Shown here in pieces: positions 26,681-34,756 of a DNA stretch of 64,000 nucleotides. The stretch is from contig NZ_JAIWYX010000003.1 of assembly GCF_020251205.1 (NCBI RefSeq), forward strand, positions 310,001 to 374,000, given 5' to 3'. The notes under the pieces were generated by a model. That model was not told where the DNA came from, did no database searches, and saw only the letters and a program-made list of their open reading frames with translations. Position 1 is the stretch's first letter; each line of letters opens with the position of its first letter. This stretch comes from Arthrobacter sp. M4 (GTDB lineage: Bacteria; Actinomycetota; Actinomycetes; Actinomycetales; Micrococcaceae). Position numbers and translations under genes: made by a program.

Positions 26681-28021
26681 CTAGAGAATGCCCAGGTTGC
26701 GCTGCAGTTCGTAGGGGGTCACCTGCAGACGATAGTCCTGCCACTCCGCACGCTTGTTGCGCAGGAAGTGCTCAAAAACCTGTTCGCCGAGGATCTCAGC
26801 GACAAGTTCAGATTCCTCCATGGCCTTGATGGCGTCGTGCAGGCTGGCCGGCAGTGGGTCGTGTCCCATTGCGCGGCGCTCGGCGCTGGTAAGCGACCAG
26901 ACGTCGTCCTCCGCCGCCGGAGGCAGGTCGTAACCTTCTTCGATGCCTTTCAGGCCGGCACCGAGGAGCACAGCGTAGGCCAGGTAGGGGTTGGTGGCCG
27001 AGTCGATGCCACGGTATTCGATGCGGGCTGACTGGCCCTTTCCTGGCTTGTACAGCGGAACACGAACAAGTGCGGATCGATTGTTGTGGCCCCAGCTGAG
27101 GTAGCTGGGGGCTTCCCCACCGCCCCAGAGCCGCTTGTAGGAGTTCACAAACTGGTTGGTCACCGCGGTAAATTCCGGTGCGTGGCGGAGGATGCCGGCA
27201 ATGAACTGCCGGGCCGTGCGCGACAACTGGAACTCGGAGCCACCTTCGAAGAAGGCGTTGGTGTCCCCCTCGAACAGCGAGAAGTGCGTGTGCATGCCCG
27301 AACCGGGGTGGTCGGTGAAAGGCTTGGGCATAAACGTGGCGTAGATCCCCTGCTGCAGGGCTACTTCCTTGACGACAGTGCGGAACGTCATGATGTTGTC
27401 CGCAGTCTGCAGGGCGTCCGCATAGCGAAGGTCGATCTCGTTCTGGCCCGGGCCCGCCTCATGGTGGCTGAACTCGACAGAGATCCCCACGGACTCAAGC
27501 ATGGTCACGGCTGTGCGGCGGAAATCCTGGGCAACACCGCCCGGGACATGGTCAAAATAGCCGCCCTCGTCAACAGGAACCGGCGCACCGCTAGGTCCAG
27601 GCTGAGCGGATTTGAGCAGATAGAACTCGATCTCCGGGTGCGTGTAGCACGTGAAGCCCATGTCCGCCGCCTTGGCCAACGTGCGCTTGAGGACGTTGCG
27701 GGGGTCGGCGGCCGACGGCTCGCCGTCGGGAGTCAGAATGTCGCAGAACATCCGCGAGGTCTGTTCGGTTTCTCCGCGCCACGGCAGGATCTGGAACGTG
27801 GACGGGTCCGGTTGGGCCAGCATGTCTGATTCGTACACACGGGCAAGGCCTTCGATGGATGAGCCGTCGAAGCCAAGGCCTTCATCGAAGGCACCTTCAA
27901 CTTCGGCAGGAGCCAGGGCGACCGATTTGAGGGAACCGACAACGTCGGTGAACCACAGGCGCACGAAGCGCACATCCCGCTCTTCGATCGTCCGCAAAAC
28001 AAACTCTTGCTGGCGGTCCAT
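26681..28021 (-). CDS. glnA2: Glutamine synthetase family protein GlnA2
   Basis: A second glutamine synthetase-like enzyme (446 residues), orthologous by position to M. tuberculosis glnA2 (Rv2222c). It has the GS fold motifs: GFDGSSIEG, HPEIEFYLL, MPKPFTDHPGSGMHTH, NNRSALVRVP and the C-terminal ATNPYLAYA. Where GlnA1 has [10 protein letters not shown] with the adenylylated Tyr, this protein reads DDVWSLTSAE, with Trp375 at that position, so it should not be a GlnE substrate. It is shorter at the C-terminus than GlnA1. GlnA2 enzymes are usually weak synthetases, and some act on other amines; the substrate is not certain. The ATG follows AAAGAGG. Confidence 0.95.
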   Translation of the reverse strand: MDRQQEFVLRTIEERDVRFVRLWFTDVVGSLKSVALAPAEVEGAFDEGLGFDGSSIEGLARVYESDMLAQPDPSTFQILPWRGETEQTSRMFCDILTPDGEPSAADPRNVLKRTLAKAADMGFTCYTHPEIEFYLLKSAQPGPSGAPVPVDEGGYFDHVPGGVAQDFRRTAVTMLESVGISVEFSHHEAGPGQNEIDLRYADALQTADNIMTFRTVVKEVALQQGIYATFMPKPFTDHPGSGMHTHFSLFEGDTNAFFEGGSEFQLSRTARQFIAGILRHAPEFTAVTNQFVNSYKRLWGGGEAPSYLSWGHNNRSALVRVPLYKPGKGQSARIEYRGIDSATNPYLAYAVLLGAGLKGIEEGYDLPPAAEDDVWSLTSAERRAMGHDPLPASLHDAIKAMEESELVAEILGEQVFEHFLRNKRAEWQDYRLQVTPYELQRNLGIL

Positions 28022-28199
28022 ATAGGGCCTCTTTCCGGGTCAACGTCCATGCCGCGGAACCTTGTCTGCGAATCCGGCGGCAACTCAGCATTCACTCTAC
28101 TAAGCATTGGCCCTCATTGCTGTCCTCCAACGCCTCGTAACACAGGGTTTACGTCTGTGTTCACCGCCACTTTGGTGGCTCGCGTCCCACGCGCGGCAC

Positions 28200-28205
28200 T
28201 ACGCT
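28200..28205 (+). promoter_or_regulatory. -10 element TACGCT of panB, predicted leaderless
   Basis: TACGCT ends 6 bases before the panB ATG at 28212. Confidence 0.45.
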
Positions 28206-28211
28206 CTTCTC

Positions 28212-29144
28212 ATGGCCTCAAGCAACCTTCCCGAACCCGGCTCCGCAAGCGAACTCCCGGCCCCCTACGGCAGCGGCCCATCCGCCGTCGAACAGGGCAG
28301 TCCGGCGTCAGGCAGCCAGGCGGCAAGCGGCCCGGTGGCGGGCAAACCTTTATCCCGGATCCGCACGCATCATCTGAGGCAGGCCAAGGCAGCCGGCGAT
28401 CGCTTCGCCATGCTGACCGCCTACGACCAGTACACGGCGGAAATCTTCGACCAGGCAGGCATCGAGGTATTGCTTGTGGGCGATTCCGCCTCGAACAACG
28501 TGTTCGGCAACGAGACCAGCCTGCCCGTGACAGTCGAAGAACTGCTCCCGCTGTGTCGGGCCGTGTCCCGTTCAGCCCGGCGTTCCCTTGTAGTGGCGGA
28601 CCTTCCGTTCGGCAGTTACGAGGTCTCCCCCGCCCAAGCCGTTGCCACGGGCGTGCGTTTCCTCAAGGAAGGGCTGGCCCACGCGGTCAAATTGGAAGGC
28701 GGCGCTTTTTACGCCGATACCGTACGGGCCATGGTCCAGGCAGGAATTCCTGTGATGGCGCACATCGGCTTCACCCCGCAGAGCGAGCACTCGCTGGGCG
28801 GCTACCGGGTGCAGGGCCGCGGCGATGACGCCGCCCGGCTTGTCGAGGACGCAGTGGCCCTGGAGAAGGCAGGCGCATTCTGCGTCCTGATGGAAATGGT
28901 CCCGGCGGAAACAGCCGCCGCGGTGGACGCCGCAATCGAGGTCCCCACGATCGGCATCGGCGCAGGGAACTCAACCACGGGCCAGGTCCTCGTATGGCAG
29001 GACATGGCGGGCCTGCGCGGCGGGAAAATGGCTAAGTTTGTCAAGCAGTACGCGAATCTGCGCGCCACGCTTTCAGAGGCTGCGCGCGCCTATGGCGAGG
29101 AAGTCCGGTCCGGGCAGTTCCCTGGCCCGGAGCATTCGTTCTAG
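28212..29144 (+). CDS. panB: 3-methyl-2-oxobutanoate hydroxymethyltransferase
   Basis: The first committed step of pantothenate (and so coenzyme A) synthesis: transfers a hydroxymethyl from methylenetetrahydrofolate to 2-oxoisovalerate to give ketopantoate. Of the 310 residues, the first ~45 are a Pro/Ser/Gly-rich extension not needed for the fold. The barrel then starts at [17 protein letters not shown]. Metal and substrate motifs include [35 protein letters not shown] and the [14 protein letters not shown] block. The ATG at 28212 is taken because TACGCT lies 6 bases before it; further upstream the frame is open but unlike protein. Confidence 0.96.
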   Translation: MASSNLPEPGSASELPAPYGSGPSAVEQGSPASGSQAASGPVAGKPLSRIRTHHLRQAKAAGDRFAMLTAYDQYTAEIFDQAGIEVLLVGDSASNNVFGNETSLPVTVEELLPLCRAVSRSARRSLVVADLPFGSYEVSPAQAVATGVRFLKEGLAHAVKLEGGAFYADTVRAMVQAGIPVMAHIGFTPQSEHSLGGYRVQGRGDDAARLVEDAVALEKAGAFCVLMEMVPAETAAAVDAAIEVPTIGIGAGNSTTGQVLVWQDMAGLRGGKMAKFVKQYANLRATLSEAARAYGEEVRSGQFPGPEHSF

Positions 29145-29186
29145 TCGGAGCATTGGCCGCGGCGGAACCTCCGCTCGTGTCGCGGC

Positions 29187-29351
29187 CTAGTCTTCGTCGT
29201 CTTTTTCCCAGGCCTCATTGCGCGCCTGGACCTTCTCCAGTGCGTGCTCGGCCTCTTCGCGGGTTTTGTAAGGGCCAAGAAGTTGCGTCCAGTCGGAAAG
29301 GGCGTCCTCCTCGATTTCGTGCGTCTTCATGTTGTACCAGTACTCGGTCAC
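29187..29351 (-). CDS. SPOR-domain-like small protein (54 aa)
   Basis: A 54-residue frame starting at a GTG with GGAGGGG just upstream. It reads VTEYWYNMKTHEIEED, then WTQLLGPYKTREEAEHALEKV and a very acidic end. The (L)GPYKTREEAEHAL pattern resembles the SPOR repeat signature GPF/Y-x-x-x-x-x-A. It is strongly acidic, has no signal peptide or membrane helix, and is therefore cytoplasmic. I recall small proteins of this type annotated as SPOR domain-containing in Arthrobacter genomes, but the function is unknown. It lies alone on the minus strand between panB and map. Confidence 0.8.
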   Translation of the reverse strand: MTEYWYNMKTHEIEEDALSDWTQLLGPYKTREEAEHALEKVQARNEAWEKDDED

Positions 29352-29471
29352 AACCCCTCCTTGTCATCGGACGCCGCCGCCGGATGCTTGCGTCAGCGGC
29401 TGCCAGCGTAACGTTGGCGGGCTCTAAGTCCACGGAGCCCGTTGTGTTAGCTGCGTCTCTTCGGTCCCTTA

Positions 29472-29477
29472 TATGAT
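29472..29477 (+). promoter_or_regulatory. -10 element TATGAT of map, predicted leaderless
   Basis: TATGAT ends 6 bases before the map ATG at 29484. No ribosome site is visible. Confidence 0.5.
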
Positions 29478-29483
29478 CAATCT

Positions 29484-30362
29484 ATGCCTTCTCTCGCCTC
29501 GACAGCACCCATTGGCACGCTCGCGCAGGGGACCATCAGTCCCCAGCGCGCGGTACCTGCGTCGATCCCGCGGCCAGAGTACGTAGGCAAGAAGGCGCCG
29601 GCCAAGTTCACGGGATCGGAAATCAAGTCGGCCGAGACGATCGAAAAGATGCGGATCGCGGGGCGGATCGCCGCCCAGGCCATTGTCGAAGTTGGAAAGC
29701 ACATCCAGCCCGGGGTCACCACCGACGACCTCGATAGGATTGGGCACGAATTCCTTCTAGACCACGACGCCTACCCCTCGACGCTGGGCTACCGTGGCTT
29801 CCCTAAGTCGCTGTGCTCGTCGCTCAATGAGGTGATCTGCCACGGAATTCCGGACAGCACGGTGATCCAGGATGGCGACATCCTGAACATCGACATCACG
29901 GCGTATATCCACGGCGTCCACGGTGACACTAACTACACATTCCTTGTGGGCGATGTCGATGAAGAATCACGGCTGCTGGTGGAACGCACCCAGGAGTCGC
30001 TGAAGCGGGCCATCAAGGCCGTAGCCCCGGGACGCGAGATCAATGTCATCGGGCGGGCCATCGAGTCCTACGCCAAGCGCTTCGGCTACGGAGTGGTACG
30101 CGATTTCACGGGGCATGGCGTGGGCGAGGCTTTCCACACGGGGCTGATCATCCCGCACTATGATGCTGCCCCTGCCTACAACACGGTCATCCAAACCGGG
30201 ATGACCTTCACCATCGAACCAATGCTCACTCTCGGAACCGTTGAATGGGACATGTGGGCCGACGATTGGACCGTGGTCACAAAGGATCGTAAGCGGACAG
30301 CGCAGTTCGAACATACGCTCCTGGTCACGGAAACCGGCGCGGAGATCCTCACGCTCCCCTGA
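29484..30362 (+). CDS. map: Methionine aminopeptidase, type I
   Basis: Removes the initiator Met from nascent proteins. The 292 residues include a ~40-residue N-terminal extension with PxxP-like prolines, as in actinobacterial MetAP1c. The pita-bread catalytic domain follows with all five metal ligands: D137 and D148 ([14 protein letters not shown]), H211 (DFTGHGVG), E245 (TFTIEPML) and E276 (QFEHTLLVT). H120 in VICHGIP is the usual substrate-pocket His. The upstream context predicts a leaderless mRNA. Confidence 0.97.
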   Translation: MPSLASTAPIGTLAQGTISPQRAVPASIPRPEYVGKKAPAKFTGSEIKSAETIEKMRIAGRIAAQAIVEVGKHIQPGVTTDDLDRIGHEFLLDHDAYPSTLGYRGFPKSLCSSLNEVICHGIPDSTVIQDGDILNIDITAYIHGVHGDTNYTFLVGDVDEESRLLVERTQESLKRAIKAVAPGREINVIGRAIESYAKRFGYGVVRDFTGHGVGEAFHTGLIIPHYDAAPAYNTVIQTGMTFTIEPMLTLGTVEWDMWADDWTVVTKDRKRTAQFEHTLLVTETGAEILTLP

Positions 30363-30431
30363 CTTCCAGCCAGACCATGCGGCAGATCATTGCAGCATGC
30401 CACCCTTCCCTGCCACGAACGGAACGAGAGA

Positions 30432-31235
30432 TTGAGCAGCAAAGACGAAAAATCCCACAAGGCCCGGCACCTGATCGGCATCGACATTGGCGGAACGGGT
30501 ATCAAGGGCGGCATCGTTGACCTCAAGAAGGGCAAGTTGGCCGGTGACCGTTTTCGCATCCCAACGCCGCAGCCGGCAACCCCCGAAGCCGTTGCCGACG
30601 TCGTAGCGGAGATCGTCAAAGAACTGTCCACCCGCGAAGGGGCCCCCGACGCCGACACCCCCGTTGGCGTAACGTTCCCCGGGATCATCCAGCACGGTGT
30701 CGTTCGCTCGGCGGCGAATGTGGATAAGTCTTGGCTTGACCTCCCCATTGACTCCATGCTCACCGAGAGGCTGGGCCGCCCGGTTGAGGTTATCAACGAC
30801 GCCGACGCTGCGGGCCTCGCGGAAGCACGGTACGGCGCAGGTGAAGGCGTAGACGGAACTGTCCTGGTCATTACGCTGGGCACCGGCATTGGCTCAGCCT
30901 TTATCTTCAACGGCCAGCTGGTCCCGAACGCCGAACTGGGCCACCTGGAAGTTGACGGCCACGACGCTGAGACCAAGGCGTCCGCGGTGGCACGCGAACG
31001 TGACGGCCTGAGCTGGCAGGAATATTCAGTGCTGCTGCAGCGGTACCTGTCGCATGTGGAGTTCCTGTTCTCCCCCGAGCTTTTCATCATTGGCGGCGGT
31101 ATCTCCAAGCGCGCTGACGAGTACTTCCCGCACCTGGATTTGAGGACCAAGATCGTCACGGCCGAACTGAAGAACGACGCCGGCATTGTCGGTGCGGCGC
31201 TTGAGGTGGCCCTTCATCACAAGCTGGCAAAATAA
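30432..31235 (+). CDS. ppgK: Polyphosphate glucokinase
   Basis: A ROK-family kinase that phosphorylates glucose using polyphosphate (and often ATP), typical of actinobacteria. The phosphate loop is GIDIGGTGIKGG near the N-terminus. GVTFPGIIQHGVV, VINDADAAGLAEARYG and ITLGTGIGSAFIFNG are also family blocks. It lacks the Cys-rich zinc motif of transcriptional ROK repressors and the helix-turn-helix, which supports the enzyme over a regulator. The start is uncertain. A TTG at 30432 with GAACGAGAG upstream gives 267 residues, close to known enzymes. Another TTG at 30390 would add 14. It follows map by 69 bases and may share its transcript. Confidence 0.92.
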   Translation: MSSKDEKSHKARHLIGIDIGGTGIKGGIVDLKKGKLAGDRFRIPTPQPATPEAVADVVAEIVKELSTREGAPDADTPVGVTFPGIIQHGVVRSAANVDKSWLDLPIDSMLTERLGRPVEVINDADAAGLAEARYGAGEGVDGTVLVITLGTGIGSAFIFNGQLVPNAELGHLEVDGHDAETKASAVARERDGLSWQEYSVLLQRYLSHVEFLFSPELFIIGGGISKRADEYFPHLDLRTKIVTAELKNDAGIVGAALEVALHHKLAK

Positions 31236-31257
31236 GTCCAGCCCAAGGCCAAGTACA

Positions 31258-31308
31258 AAGCGTTGGCCCCGGAGTCCGTCCAGCGACTGACTCCGGGGCC
31301 TTCGTTTT
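31258..31308. terminator. Intrinsic terminator after ppgK
   Basis: GGCCCCGGAGTC (31265-31276) pairs perfectly with GACTCCGGGGCC (31289-31300), followed by TTCGTTTT. It lies between the convergent ppgK and nrdR genes. Confidence 0.9.
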
Positions 31309-31409
31309 CATGAGCCCTTCACCGAGCTGGCGCGGCCGGGGGAAACCTGGAAGAGATTCCGGCGGCGGTGTTGGCTTCCCCTCCGCGGCCGCCGCCGGAG
31401 TTTTAGGGG

Positions 31410-31904
31410 CTAGAGAGGGCTTTTCTCGGGACTCTTCCGTGCCTCTGCCTGCGTGGACCCGCCTTCATGGCGAAGCAACGCAATGGCCGCCTCAAAATCT
31501 TCCAAGGATTCAAAGGCCTGGTACACGCTGGCGAATCGCAGGTAGGCTACCTGGTCCAGCTTCTGGAGGGGTCCGAGGATAGCCAACCCAACCTCGTGCG
31601 CGTCAATTTCGGCAGCACCGGAAGCCCGGATCTGCTCTTCGACTTCCTGGGCCAGCATCGCCAGATCGTCTTCGGTCACAGGGCGTCCCTGGCAGGCTTT
31701 GCGCACGCCGTTGATTACCTTGGTGCGGCTGAACGGCTCACCAACGCCCGAGCGCTTGATAACTGAGAGGCTGGTTGTCTCAACGGTGGTGAAGCGGCGT
31801 CCGCATTCGGGGCACTGCCGCCGACGCCGGATCGAAGAGCCGTCGTCGGCCATCCGGCTGTCTACGACCCGCGAATCAGGGTTGCGGCAAAACGGACAGT
31901 ACAC
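31410..31904 (-). CDS. nrdR: Transcriptional repressor NrdR
   Basis: A zinc- and nucleotide-binding repressor of ribonucleotide reductase genes. The 164 residues start with the zinc ribbon: C3-x2-C6 ([10 protein letters not shown]) and C31-x2-C34 (CPECGRRF). The ATP-cone domain follows from about residue 46 ([17 protein letters not shown]) to 136. A C-terminal acidic/basic tail follows. The GTG start at 31904 directly precedes YCPFC and has GGGGAGGA upstream; the longer open frame is not used. Two NrdR boxes lie upstream at 32020-32056, pointing to self-regulation. No nrd reductase gene is in the window. Confidence 0.97.
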   Translation of the reverse strand: MYCPFCRNPDSRVVDSRMADDGSSIRRRRQCPECGRRFTTVETTSLSVIKRSGVGEPFSRTKVINGVRKACQGRPVTEDDLAMLAQEVEEQIRASGAAEIDAHEVGLAILGPLQKLDQVAYLRFASVYQAFESLEDFEAAIALLRHEGGSTQAEARKSPEKSPL

Positions 31905-31940
31905 GTCAGTTCCTCCCCGGAGTGGCAGAAGCATCCAGAA

Positions 31941-31965
31941 TGTTTCCGGCCTTTTGCCGGAAACA
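31941..31965 (-). promoter_or_regulatory. Hairpin in the nrdR leader
   Basis: TGTTTCCGGC (31941-31950) and its exact complement GCCGGAAACA (31956-31965) are separated by 5 bases. The repeat lies 37 bases before the nrdR start, downstream of the predicted promoter, and would fold in the mRNA leader. It might instead be a terminator of the upstream hisD transcript. Confidence 0.45.
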
Positions 31966-32019
31966 GTTTGTTCCGGCTTCCATTTTATGGCGCGGGCCAC
32001 CCTAATGACAAGGCTGTAA

Positions 32020-32056
32020 TTACTATATGTAGTGTTTGTAACACCATATGTAGTGG
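32020..32056 (-). promoter_or_regulatory. Two NrdR boxes upstream of nrdR
   Basis: Two 16-base sites on the minus strand, ACACTACATATAGTAA (32035-32020) and CCACTACATATGGTGT (32056-32041), each match 13 of 16 positions of the NrdR-box consensus acaCwAtATaTwGtgt. Their centres are 21 bp apart, two helical turns, on one face of the DNA. A TATAGT inside the proximal box may be the -10 of nrdR. The sites lie between hisD and nrdR. Confidence 0.8.
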
Positions 32057-32069
32057 CCGGGGCGGTTGT

Positions 32070-33443
32070 TTAGCCTCCGGTTCTGAAGCGGATCTTGACA
32101 GCGTCCCCGTGGCCAGGCAGGTCCTCGGCGTCGGAGAGGCTGACGATGTGGGTGCTCACCTGCTGCAAGGCATCCCGGTTGTAATTGATCACCTGCACCG
32201 CCTTGAGGAACGTGGTGACGTTCAGGCCCGAGGAGAACGCGGCGGTGCCACTGGTGGGCAGTACGTGGTTGGAGCCGGCGCAGTAGTCACCCAGGCTCAC
32301 GGGGCTGTAATCGCCAACAAAAATCGCACCTGCATTACGGATTCGGGTAGCGACGGCCGGGGCATCTGCCGTCATGACTTCCAAGTGCTCGGCAGCATAC
32401 GCGTCACAGACGGCTACTCCCTGGTCAAGGTTATCGACGAGGACCACGCCCGATTGCGATCCGGACAGCGCCTCACGGACCCGGACGGTGTGCTTAGTGG
32501 TTGCCACCTGCCGTTCGAGTTCTTCCTGCACCGCTGCCGCCAGTTCGGGTGAGTCCGTGACCAGGACCGATGCAGCCTTGGGATCATGCTCGGCCTGGCT
32601 GATCAAGTCCGCCGCCACGAGGGCAGGCTTCGCCGATGCATCCGCCAGGATGGCGATCTCGGTAGTGCCGGCTTCGGAGTCGATCCCCACAACGCCTTTA
32701 ACCAGCCGCTTGGCAGTTGCCACGAAGATATTTCCGGGGCCTGTCACAACGTCGACGGGCAAGATCGGGGCTTCTCCGCGGTCGCCTTGCACGCCATACG
32801 CGAATGCTGCGATGGCTTGGGCGCCGCCAATGGCATAAACCTCGTCGATTCCCAGCAACGCCGCCGCAGCAAGGATGGTTGGGTGCGGGAGGCCGCCAAA
32901 CTCTTTCTGCGGCGGGGATGCGAGGGCGATCGAGGAAACGCCCGCCGCCAGGGCTGGAACCACATTCATGACAACCGACGATGGATAGACGGCCAAGCCG
33001 CCCGGCACGTACAGGCCAACGCGCGCAACCGGGACCCAGTTCTGGCTTACGACGGCGCCATCCCCCAAGGGGACGTCGACGACGGCCGGCCTCTGGGCGT
33101 CCGCGAATTGGCGCGCCCGGTTGATCGACTCCTCCAGGGCGGCACGAACAGCCGGGTCGAGGCTGGCCAGCGCCTCTGTTAACGCCGACTCCGGAACGCG
33201 CGGGTGGGCCTGCTCAACGCCGTCGAACGCTTTTGCAAAGCCTGCCAGTGCCTCAAAGCCGGAATCACGTACAGCGGAAATGATGTCCATGACTTTGGCC
33301 TCAGCGTCCGCCACCGTCTGGTGCTGCGCCCGCGGCACGGCAGCACGCAACTCGGCCAGCGTCAAAGTGCGGCCCCGGAGGTCAATGGACCGGAAGGCTA
33401 CGGCGTCGGAGGTCGGTGAAGTTTGTTCCGCTGAAAAGGTCAC
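32070..33443 (-). CDS. hisD: Histidinol dehydrogenase
   Basis: The last enzyme of histidine biosynthesis: oxidises L-histidinol to L-histidine with two NAD+, and is zinc dependent. The 457 residues show [47 protein letters not shown], the DEAGTTEI-like [26 protein letters not shown] and YAAEHLEV with the zinc/catalytic His and Glu. The start is GTG with TAAAAT 6 bases upstream, a leaderless arrangement. No other his gene is in the window. nrdR follows on the same strand but has its own control region. Confidence 0.97.
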   Translation of the reverse strand: MTFSAEQTSPTSDAVAFRSIDLRGRTLTLAELRAAVPRAQHQTVADAEAKVMDIISAVRDSGFEALAGFAKAFDGVEQAHPRVPESALTEALASLDPAVRAALEESINRARQFADAQRPAVVDVPLGDGAVVSQNWVPVARVGLYVPGGLAVYPSSVVMNVVPALAAGVSSIALASPPQKEFGGLPHPTILAAAALLGIDEVYAIGGAQAIAAFAYGVQGDRGEAPILPVDVVTGPGNIFVATAKRLVKGVVGIDSEAGTTEIAILADASAKPALVAADLISQAEHDPKAASVLVTDSPELAAAVQEELERQVATTKHTVRVREALSGSQSGVVLVDNLDQGVAVCDAYAAEHLEVMTADAPAVATRIRNAGAIFVGDYSPVSLGDYCAGSNHVLPTSGTAAFSSGLNVTTFLKAVQVINYNRDALQQVSTHIVSLSDAEDLPGHGDAVKIRFRTGG

Positions 33444-33449
33444 TCGGCC

Positions 33450-33455
33450 ATTTTA
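33450..33455 (-). promoter_or_regulatory. -10 element TAAAAT of hisD, predicted leaderless
   Basis: TAAAAT on the minus strand ends 6 bases before the hisD GTG. Confidence 0.5.
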
Positions 33456-33483
33456 CGTGGCCCCCGCCCGCACCACGTCCAGG

Positions 33484-34203
33484 CTACGCCGCATCTGGAC
33501 CCTGGGCGCGGCCTGCGCCCATCAGAGACAGGATGAATGCCGAAAGGGCCAGGCTTCCTGGCCAAACCAGCAGCACGGTCCAAGACCGCAGGGAGAATGC
33601 GATGCTTGGGTTGGCTGACGTATCGACCGGGCCGGCCCACCAGTGGCCGACGAGCACACCAGTACCCCAGGCCAGCGCGGCACCTGTGGCACTTCCGATG
33701 ACGGCCAGAAGCAAACGCCACACGGGATGCCGCTGGTACTGCCTTCCGTCCAGGAGGACGGCCGTGAAACAACCCGGCAGGAGGAACAGCGCAGCGAGGG
33801 TCAGGTCGCGCGGCAGCCAGGAGGCCGGGTCCGCCCCGGTGCCGAAAGCCGGGTTTCCGGAGAGGAGGTTCCGGCCGCCCGGGGCGAGCAGCCACCAGGC
33901 CACCCCGACGGCGATGCCTCCCACGGCGGGAATGACCGCCCAAGCCCACAAATGGCGGGTCCCGGGACGGCGACGGTGCCTTGCGGCCCCTGCTTTCGGC
34001 TTATCGCCGCCGTGGGTATTGATCGGCTCCTCGGCGCCAGTCTGCGCACCTGAGGCCGCATCCGACGTCGTCATATCCGTCGTCGGGACCGCGTGTTGGC
34101 GCCCGGCGGGAGCGTAAAGTTCACCGTAGGACGTCATGGAAGCGTCCGGCCGGGCAAGGCCTTGTTTCGCGGAACGCGGGCCCTCGGCCGGAGGTTGTGT
34201 CAT
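33484..34203 (-). CDS. Membrane protein of unknown function (DUF2567-like)
   Basis: A 239-residue protein. The first ~85 residues are polar and Pro-rich (MTQPPAEG...SYGELYAPAG) and end in a basic RHRRRPGTRH. About four transmembrane helices follow (AWAVIPAVGGIAVGVAWWLL, DLTLAALFLLPGCFTAVLL, LLLAVIGSATGAALAWGTGVLVG and a last one near the end). It resembles the actinobacterial DUF2567 type, but I cannot be certain. The ATG at 34203 is chosen because TAATGT lies 7 bases upstream and the translation after it has neighbour-like composition; the frame is open for 44 more codons. It precedes hisD on the same strand by 40 bases and is divergent from the flavin reductase gene. Confidence 0.75.
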   Translation of the reverse strand: MTQPPAEGPRSAKQGLARPDASMTSYGELYAPAGRQHAVPTTDMTTSDAASGAQTGAEEPINTHGGDKPKAGAARHRRRPGTRHLWAWAVIPAVGGIAVGVAWWLLAPGGRNLLSGNPAFGTGADPASWLPRDLTLAALFLLPGCFTAVLLDGRQYQRHPVWRLLLAVIGSATGAALAWGTGVLVGHWWAGPVDTSANPSIAFSLRSWTVLLVWPGSLALSAFILSLMGAGRAQGPDAA

Positions 34204-34245
34204 GACATCAACATTAACAACAGCCAGTGCAGGAGATCGATTACC

Positions 34246-34746
34246 GTGGCCCCAGAGAACGCAGCCTTCATAGGCACGTTCAAGGAAATGTTCCGTCGGC
34301 ACGCGGCGGGCGTTGCCATTATTACCGCCAACCATGAGGGCACCCCCTTCGGTTTCACCGCCACTTCGGTGGCCTCGCTGTCAGCGGAACCACCCCGGTT
34401 CACGTTCAACATGGCCCGCAGTTCCAGCTCATGGCCTGCCGTCTCCAACGCCACGTACATCGGCGTTCACATGCTGGGGCTGGAGAACCAGGCATTGGCA
34501 GATAGGTTCGCCAAGACGCGGAACCGTTTTGAGGGCGATCACTGGGAAAACGGCCCCCACGATGTGCCAATCCTCAAAGACGTCACGGGCTGGCTCGTCG
34601 GAAAAATCCAGATGCGGCTTTCCTTCGAGAACAACGCCGTTGTGGTGGTGGAAGTTGTGGACGGGCAAGTAGGAGAAGACGGCAAGCCGCTGCTCTACCA
34701 TTCAGGCGGCTACAGCCAGCCTGCTCCGCTGGATTATGAAATCTAG
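34246..34746 (+). CDS. Flavin reductase family protein
   Basis: A 166-residue split-barrel FMN-binding protein related to NADH:flavin oxidoreductases such as RutF/HpaC. Family features: FRRHAAGVAIITANHEGTPFGFTATS (the flavin-binding region), SLSAEPPRFTFNMARSSSSW, and the C-terminal LLYHSGGYSQPAPLDYEI. These enzymes usually supply reduced flavin to a partner monooxygenase, but no such gene is nearby. The start is the GTG at 34246, with AGGAG 10 bases upstream. The stop is only 10 bases from the convergent dnaE end. Confidence 0.9.
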   Translation: MAPENAAFIGTFKEMFRRHAAGVAIITANHEGTPFGFTATSVASLSAEPPRFTFNMARSSSSWPAVSNATYIGVHMLGLENQALADRFAKTRNRFEGDHWENGPHDVPILKDVTGWLVGKIQMRLSFENNAVVVVEVVDGQVGEDGKPLLYHSGGYSQPAPLDYEI

Positions 34747-34756
34747 GGCTAACTGT

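Noticed and set aside
30390..30431. Upstream TTG start of ppgK
   Set aside because: It would add 14 residues without a ribosome site, while the TTG at 30432 follows GAACGAGAG; still not excluded.
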